Shown here piece after piece: positions 60,374-64,000 of a stretch of DNA of 64,000 nt. Positions within the stretch are counted from its first letter, which is position 1; the number at the start of each line of letters is the position of its first letter. The notes under the pieces were generated by a model. The model did no database searches, was not told the origin of the DNA, and saw only the letters and a program-made list of their open reading frames with translations. Source of the DNA: Hymenobacter mucosus (GTDB taxonomy: Bacteria > Bacteroidota > Bacteroidia > Cytophagales > Hymenobacteraceae); contig NZ_FZNS01000001.1 in NCBI RefSeq assembly GCF_900188255.1, forward strand, positions 434,001 to 498,000, read 5' to 3'. Position numbers and translations under genes: made by a program.

Positions 60374-61441
60374 ATGTATACGTTCAATCCCGGCCCTTCC
60401 CAAGTATATCCGCAAGTGCGTCAGTACCTGCTTGATTCCTTTGACCAGGGCTGGCTTTCTGCCCAACACCGGGGCGAGCGGTTTGTGCAGCTCATGCGCG
60501 AAACCATCACGGAGCTGAAAAATAAGCTCAACATTCCGCAGGACTACACCATCTTCTTCATGAGCTCGGCCACCGAGTGCTGGGAAGTATTAGTGCAAAG
60601 CCTCACTCCTACCAAGAGCTTCCACTTGTACAATGGTGCTTTTGGCGAGAAGTGGCTGGACTATGCTAAAGCCCAGCGCCCAGCATCTACGGGCGTGCAG
60701 TTTGGCATTGATGAGCTACCCAATTTGCAGAATCTGCCGGGCCTTGATGAGGAAACCGACCTTGTCTGCATCACGCAAAACGAAACAAGTACGGCCACCC
60801 AGCTCCGCGACGGCGCCGTACTCAACATCTACAACCGCCTACCAGGCAATGCCCTTCTGGCCGTAGATGCCACGTCCTCCATGGCAGGCATTCAACTGAA
60901 GTACATCAAGGGAGATATTTGGTACGCCTCGGTGCAGAAATGCTTTGGCCTACCCGCAGGCCTGTCCGTTATGTTGCTCTCACCGCGAGCCATAGAGCGC
61001 ATGCGCAAAATCAACGAGCGGGCGCATTACAACTCGCTCACGGCCCAGTACGAGAAGATGCTTAACTTCCAAACTACCCACACCCCCAACGTGCTGGGTA
61101 TCTATCTGCTGAACCGCATCATCCACGACCGTCCCGCCATCAAAGTCACCCACCAGCACCTTGTGGATCGGGCCACCAAACTCTACGACTACTTCGACCA
61201 AGCAACCCAACTTACCCCTCTCATCACAAATCCAGAAGCCCGCTCTACCACCGTCATTGGCCTGAAAGCCCCGGCTCCGCTCATTGACGAAGTAAAGCGC
61301 CGGGCTTTGGCTCAGGGCCTGCAACTGGGTAGTGGCTACGGCAACTGGAAACCTACCAGCTTGCGCATTGCCAACTTCCCAGCCATTCCCGATGCAGCTT
61401 TTGAGCAGCTGGTGCAGTTTTTCGCCCGCGAGTTTGCGTAA
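60374..61441 (+). CDS. Class V aminotransferase, SerC-like
   Basis: A 355-residue PLP enzyme. The start MYTFNPGPSQVYPQVRQYLL is SerC-like; the PLP lysine lies in WYASVQKCFGLPAGLSVML (about 196), and the C-terminal region has GYGNWKPTSLRIANFPAI as in phosphoserine aminotransferase. The core VDATSSMAGIQLK differs from classical SerC (SSN-type), so it may be a phosphoserine aminotransferase variant or act on a related substrate. It follows aroQ after 228 bases and has its own promoter. Confidence 0.8.
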   Translation: MYTFNPGPSQVYPQVRQYLLDSFDQGWLSAQHRGERFVQLMRETITELKNKLNIPQDYTIFFMSSATECWEVLVQSLTPTKSFHLYNGAFGEKWLDYAKAQRPASTGVQFGIDELPNLQNLPGLDEETDLVCITQNETSTATQLRDGAVLNIYNRLPGNALLAVDATSSMAGIQLKYIKGDIWYASVQKCFGLPAGLSVMLLSPRAIERMRKINERAHYNSLTAQYEKMLNFQTTHTPNVLGIYLLNRIIHDRPAIKVTHQHLVDRATKLYDYFDQATQLTPLITNPEARSTTVIGLKAPAPLIDEVKRRALAQGLQLGSGYGNWKPTSLRIANFPAIPDAAFEQLVQFFAREFA

Positions 61442-61456
61442 CGGATAGTTTAACTG

Positions 61457-61523
61457 AGGAGGTAGTCTAGTTGGTAGTTAGCAGAGTATAGTAGCCTGTC
61501 GACTACCAACTAGACTATCTCCT
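61457..61523 (+). terminator. 22-base hairpin after the SerC-like gene
   Basis: The arms 61457-61478 and 61502-61523 match at 21 of 22 positions, with a 23-base loop. It starts 16 bases after the stop. No T-run follows, and the arms are AT/GC mixed. Confidence 0.5.
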
Positions 61524-61557
61524 ACCTGCGCTATAGTTTCTTCCTCACCTACCCCCA

Positions 61558-62118
61558 ATGTTTAGCCTCAAGGAAATATTCTCCGTCACGCTCACGCTGT
61601 TTGCTGTCATTGATATTTTGGGTTCAATACCTATTATCATCCAAATTCGACAGCGCGAGGGTAAAATTCACTCCGAAAAAGCCACAATGGTGGCTGGAGT
61701 GCTGATGGTCGTATTTTTATTTCTAGGGCAAAGTATTTTATCCCTATTTGGGGTTGATTATCAATCATTTGCCTTGGCTGGCGCGGTTATCATCTTTCTT
61801 ATCGGGATGGAGATGGTACTAGGAATTGAGCTGTTCAAGCATAACCCGCTCACGTCCTCGGGCTCCATTGTTCCGCTGGCTTTTCCCCTTATTGTGGGTG
61901 CCGGCACCATGACAACCCTGCTTTCGTTGCGGGCGGCGTATTCCTTGCCCAACGTGTTGGTGGGTATTGCCCTCAACTTGGTGTTTGTGTATATCGTGTT
62001 GAAAGGCAGCGCTTGGATTGAGCGTAAAATTGGCAAAGCTGGAGAGGATATTCTCCGCCGTGTGTTCGGCGTGATTCTACTGGCAATTGCCATCAAGCTG
62101 TTTAAATCGAATTTTTAG
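61558..62118 (+). CDS. MarC family membrane protein
   Basis: A 186-residue protein with six membrane helices. Family parts are FAVIDILGSIPIIIQIRQRE, FALAGAVIIFLIGMEMVLGI and VPLAFPLIVGAGTMTTLLSL. MarC-like proteins (UPF0056) are membrane proteins of unclear role; the old link to multidrug resistance is not supported. It lies between the SerC-like gene and rnhA on the plus strand. Confidence 0.9.
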   Translation: MFSLKEIFSVTLTLFAVIDILGSIPIIIQIRQREGKIHSEKATMVAGVLMVVFLFLGQSILSLFGVDYQSFALAGAVIIFLIGMEMVLGIELFKHNPLTSSGSIVPLAFPLIVGAGTMTTLLSLRAAYSLPNVLVGIALNLVFVYIVLKGSAWIERKIGKAGEDILRRVFGVILLAIAIKLFKSNF

Positions 62119-62220
62119 GTTCTTGCCTTCAGCTCTCGGCACTACTAAGCAGTAGTGCTATTAAGTAGCTGCTTGGCAAGCCCTGTGGGGCGCACGTCCG
62201 CCTTAGACCTGTTTCGTAGT

Positions 62221-62688
62221 ATGATTCATTTGTTTACCGACGGCTCCTCCCGGGGCAATCCTGGTCCTGGGGGCTACGGGACCATTCTGCGCTTTGGCCA
62301 GCACGAAAAGGAACTCACCCAAGGCTTCCGACTCACGACCAATAACCGCATGGAGTTGCTAGCGGTGATAGTAGGTCTGGAGGCCATCACGCGCCCTGAG
62401 CTACCCATTACAGTCGTCACTGACTCAAAATACGTGGTGGACGCGGTAGAGAAGAAATGGGTATTCAACTGGCTCAATAAGCCCGATTTTGGAAAGAAAG
62501 CCAACGAGGATTTGTGGCGGCGCTTCGTGAAAGTGTACCGTCAACGGAACGTACAATTTCGTTGGGTACGCGGCCACAATGGACACCCAGAGAACGAGCG
62601 GTGCGACCAACTAGCCGTGCGTAGCGCCACGCAGGGCCCTTTGCTTACGGATGAAGGCTACGAGTTGATAGAGGCCCGACGCGCTTAG
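62221..62688 (+). CDS. rnhA: Ribonuclease HI
   Basis: A 155-residue nuclease started at ATG 62221 (MIHLFTDGSSRGNPGPGGYG). The metal-binding acids are Asp in FTDGSSRGNPG, Glu in NNRMELLAVI, Asp in TVVTDSKYVVDAV and the last Asp in NERCDQLAV; the flexible His is in RGHNGHPENE. It removes RNA from RNA-DNA hybrids. It is the last gene with typical base composition before the AT-rich right end. Confidence 0.95.
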   Translation: MIHLFTDGSSRGNPGPGGYGTILRFGQHEKELTQGFRLTTNNRMELLAVIVGLEAITRPELPITVVTDSKYVVDAVEKKWVFNWLNKPDFGKKANEDLWRRFVKVYRQRNVQFRWVRGHNGHPENERCDQLAVRSATQGPLLTDEGYELIEARRA

Positions 62689-62815
62689 ATACCACTGCCA
62701 ATTCTACTGAGTCTCATTGAGAGATACTGACCTTATCTATCATAAGATTAAGTAGCTCGGCGGTATTATTTTAGGTTTCGCCAACATCATATAATAGACT
62801 TGCTTTTCTATTAGC

Positions 62816-64000
62816 ATGCAACAAACCAAATTTCTGTGGATAACAGGATTAATTTCACTTACTGTTATTAGTGTATATCTTACTTTGTTGCTTCAGTCTC
62901 ATTCTTACCAAGCATTCCTACGCTTCGCAGATACAGAATATAATAATACATTTTATCACGCTACTCCTTACGTAACAGGCACTACATATTCTATTTTCAG
63001 AGCTTTTCTTTCTATCCTATGTATATGCTCCCTATTTGTATTACTACATGCATGCGCAAAGCGAAACACCATCTACACGGAGTTAGCACACTTACGTAAG
63101 GAAAGTCGTGCAGCACGCCTTGAGCTATTTATTGCATGGAATAGAACGAGTTATAATCAGCGGCTGATAGCACTTCTCTTGGGCAGCAGCGTGCTAATAG
63201 CCAGAATTTTTTATTTTTTCAATTATCCAGTTAGCGATGATGAAATTACATCTTATAATTTCTTCGTCAGTAAAGGCATTACGTACGTTAGTAGTTATTA
63301 CCCCTTGCCGAATAATCATATACTATACAATAGCATTTGCTGGTTTTTTCATCAACTACATGTCAATTTCTACTGGACTAGCCGCTTACCTACTTTGCTA
63401 ATTAGCGGAGCGGGCACTTACCTAGTCTATTTATTGCTACTACGCTTTAGCAATTTTACTATTGCCACATGTGCTGTTTTTATATTTTGCTTCTCTCCAT
63501 ATGGCTTAGAGTACGCATTTGTTGGCCGCGGGTATTTTTTATTATTTTGCTTAGCTAGTATCAGCTTCTTCGCTGGTATACAACTGATCTACGAACCAAA
63601 TAAATACAAGCGTCTTTCTTGGTTTATCATTATAAGTAGCAGTATACTGGGGTTTTATACTGTTCCTACATTCCTGTATCCGTTCTTATCATTACTAGTA
63701 ATCTTAACAATATCATTTGTAAAGCATAAGCGCAAGAATGACATTCTTAACCTCGCAGTAGCTTGCGCTATCATCGCGCTTTGCGGAACATTACTCTACA
63801 CTCCTGTTCTAGCAGTTTCTGGTCTACAGTCACTAATCGGCAATAAGTATGTAGCAGCAAAAAATGCACATGAATTTTGGGCAACATTTCTGCCATTTTA
63901 CTCCTATTCAGAGGGCTTCATTACTGGGCAAGAAAGATTAGGAATTTGGTTTACTGCGTGTCTAATTATCGTTTGTGTTTATGTTCTTCAAACTGAAAAA
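62816..64000 (+). CDS. AT-rich polytopic membrane protein, cut by the window edge (GT-C-like)
   Basis: The frame is open from ATG 62816 to the window end, 395 codons with no stop. Many hydrophobic helices are visible, beginning with ITGLISLTVISVYLTLLLQ. In the outer loop the acidic pair and loop YPVSDDEITSYNFFVSKGIT, followed by YYPLPNNHILYNSICWFFHQ, resemble GT-C glycosyltransferases (family 39/ArnT type), which act on lipid-linked sugars at the membrane. By eye GC is near 40 per cent, far below the rest of the window, and codons are A/T-ending, so transfer from elsewhere is likely. The C-terminus is not seen. Confidence 0.75.
   Translation, partial: MQQTKFLWITGLISLTVISVYLTLLLQSHSYQAFLRFADTEYNNTFYHATPYVTGTTYSIFRAFLSILCICSLFVLLHACAKRNTIYTELAHLRKESRAARLELFIAWNRTSYNQRLIALLLGSSVLIARIFYFFNYPVSDDEITSYNFFVSKGITYVSSYYPLPNNHILYNSICWFFHQLHVNFYWTSRLPTLLISGAGTYLVYLLLLRFSNFTIATCAVFIFCFSPYGLEYAFVGRGYFLLFCLASISFFAGIQLIYEPNKYKRLSWFIIISSSILGFYTVPTFLYPFLSLLVILTISFVKHKRKNDILNLAVACAIIALCGTLLYTPVLAVSGLQSLIGNKYVAAKNAHEFWATFLPFYSYSEGFITGQERLGIWFTACLIIVCVYVLQTEK

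Overview
The window is chromosomal DNA of a Bacteroidota bacterium, most likely a Hymenobacter-like member of the Cytophagales. The grounds are: a fused lpxC-fabZ gene, a PorX-type response regulator with a PglZ domain (the type 9 secretion regulator), SusC/TonB-style outer membrane barrels, DUF2490/DUF2851/DUF4197 families, weak or absent Shine-Dalgarno sites, and at least twelve upstream boxes matching the Bacteroidota -7 element TAnnTTTG. GC is high (by eye in the mid 50s per cent) except at the right edge, where a clearly AT-rich gene begins. I saw no rRNA or tRNA gene, no CRISPR array and no intact insertion sequence.

Layout. 0-4.6 kb (minus strand): uptake cluster of a porin, an MHS-type MFS transporter, a two-helix small protein and the start of an SLC5-domain sensor kinase cut by the window edge. 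4.7-8.3 kb: a stand-alone IS1 InsA-like zinc-ribbon/HTH protein, a DUF2490 protein, an M28 peptidase and a flavin reductase. 8.4-10.2 kb: ald and tsaE. 10.4-20 kb: a plus-strand block with an aminotransferase, two closely related outer membrane barrels separated by a MarR regulator, and a LysR/YeiH pair. 20-27.5 kb: porX, an HD phosphohydrolase, then the lipid A genes lpxD, lpxC-fabZ and lpxA and an ABC ATPase. 27.8-34.7 kb: an acidic small protein, two DUF4197 paralogues, cinA, an E2 acyltransferase, a small coiled-coil protein, DoxX and a nitroreductase. 34.7-42.6 kb: a third TonB-type barrel, oligopeptidase B and valS. 42.8-45 kb: a tight two-gene unit of a nitrilase-family amidohydrolase and a PP-loop N-acetyl sugar amidotransferase. 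45-52.6 kb: acyl-CoA reductase and ferredoxin from divergent promoters, a nucleoside phosphorylase, trhO, a NeuD-like acetyltransferase, a membrane protein and DUF2851. 52.7-62.7 kb: lolA, ftsK, a DUF6044 membrane protein, xerD, aroQ, a SerC-like aminotransferase, marC and rnhA. 62.8-64 kb: a truncated AT-rich polytopic membrane protein.

How the genes work together. lpxD, lpxC-fabZ and lpxA carry the first steps of lipid A synthesis, and lolA serves outer membrane lipoprotein traffic. ftsK and xerD, only about 2 kb apart, both act in chromosome segregation. The LysR and YeiH genes form the known YeiE/YeiH-type pair, with a clear dyad at the yeiH start. The MarR gene sits between the duplicated barrels, with two matching palindromes just upstream of the second one.

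The best candidate for a less described system is the nitrilase plus sugar amidotransferase pair. It looks like a split counterpart of glutamine-dependent NAD synthetase, in which a nitrilase-type glutaminase feeds ammonia to a PP-loop domain. Other points of interest are a probable attenuator in front of the neuD-like gene, face-to-face overlapping promoters at the acyl-CoA reductase/ferredoxin junction, candidate leaderless transcripts for lpxD and xerD, and a possible 10 kb insertion separating porX from tsaE-ald.
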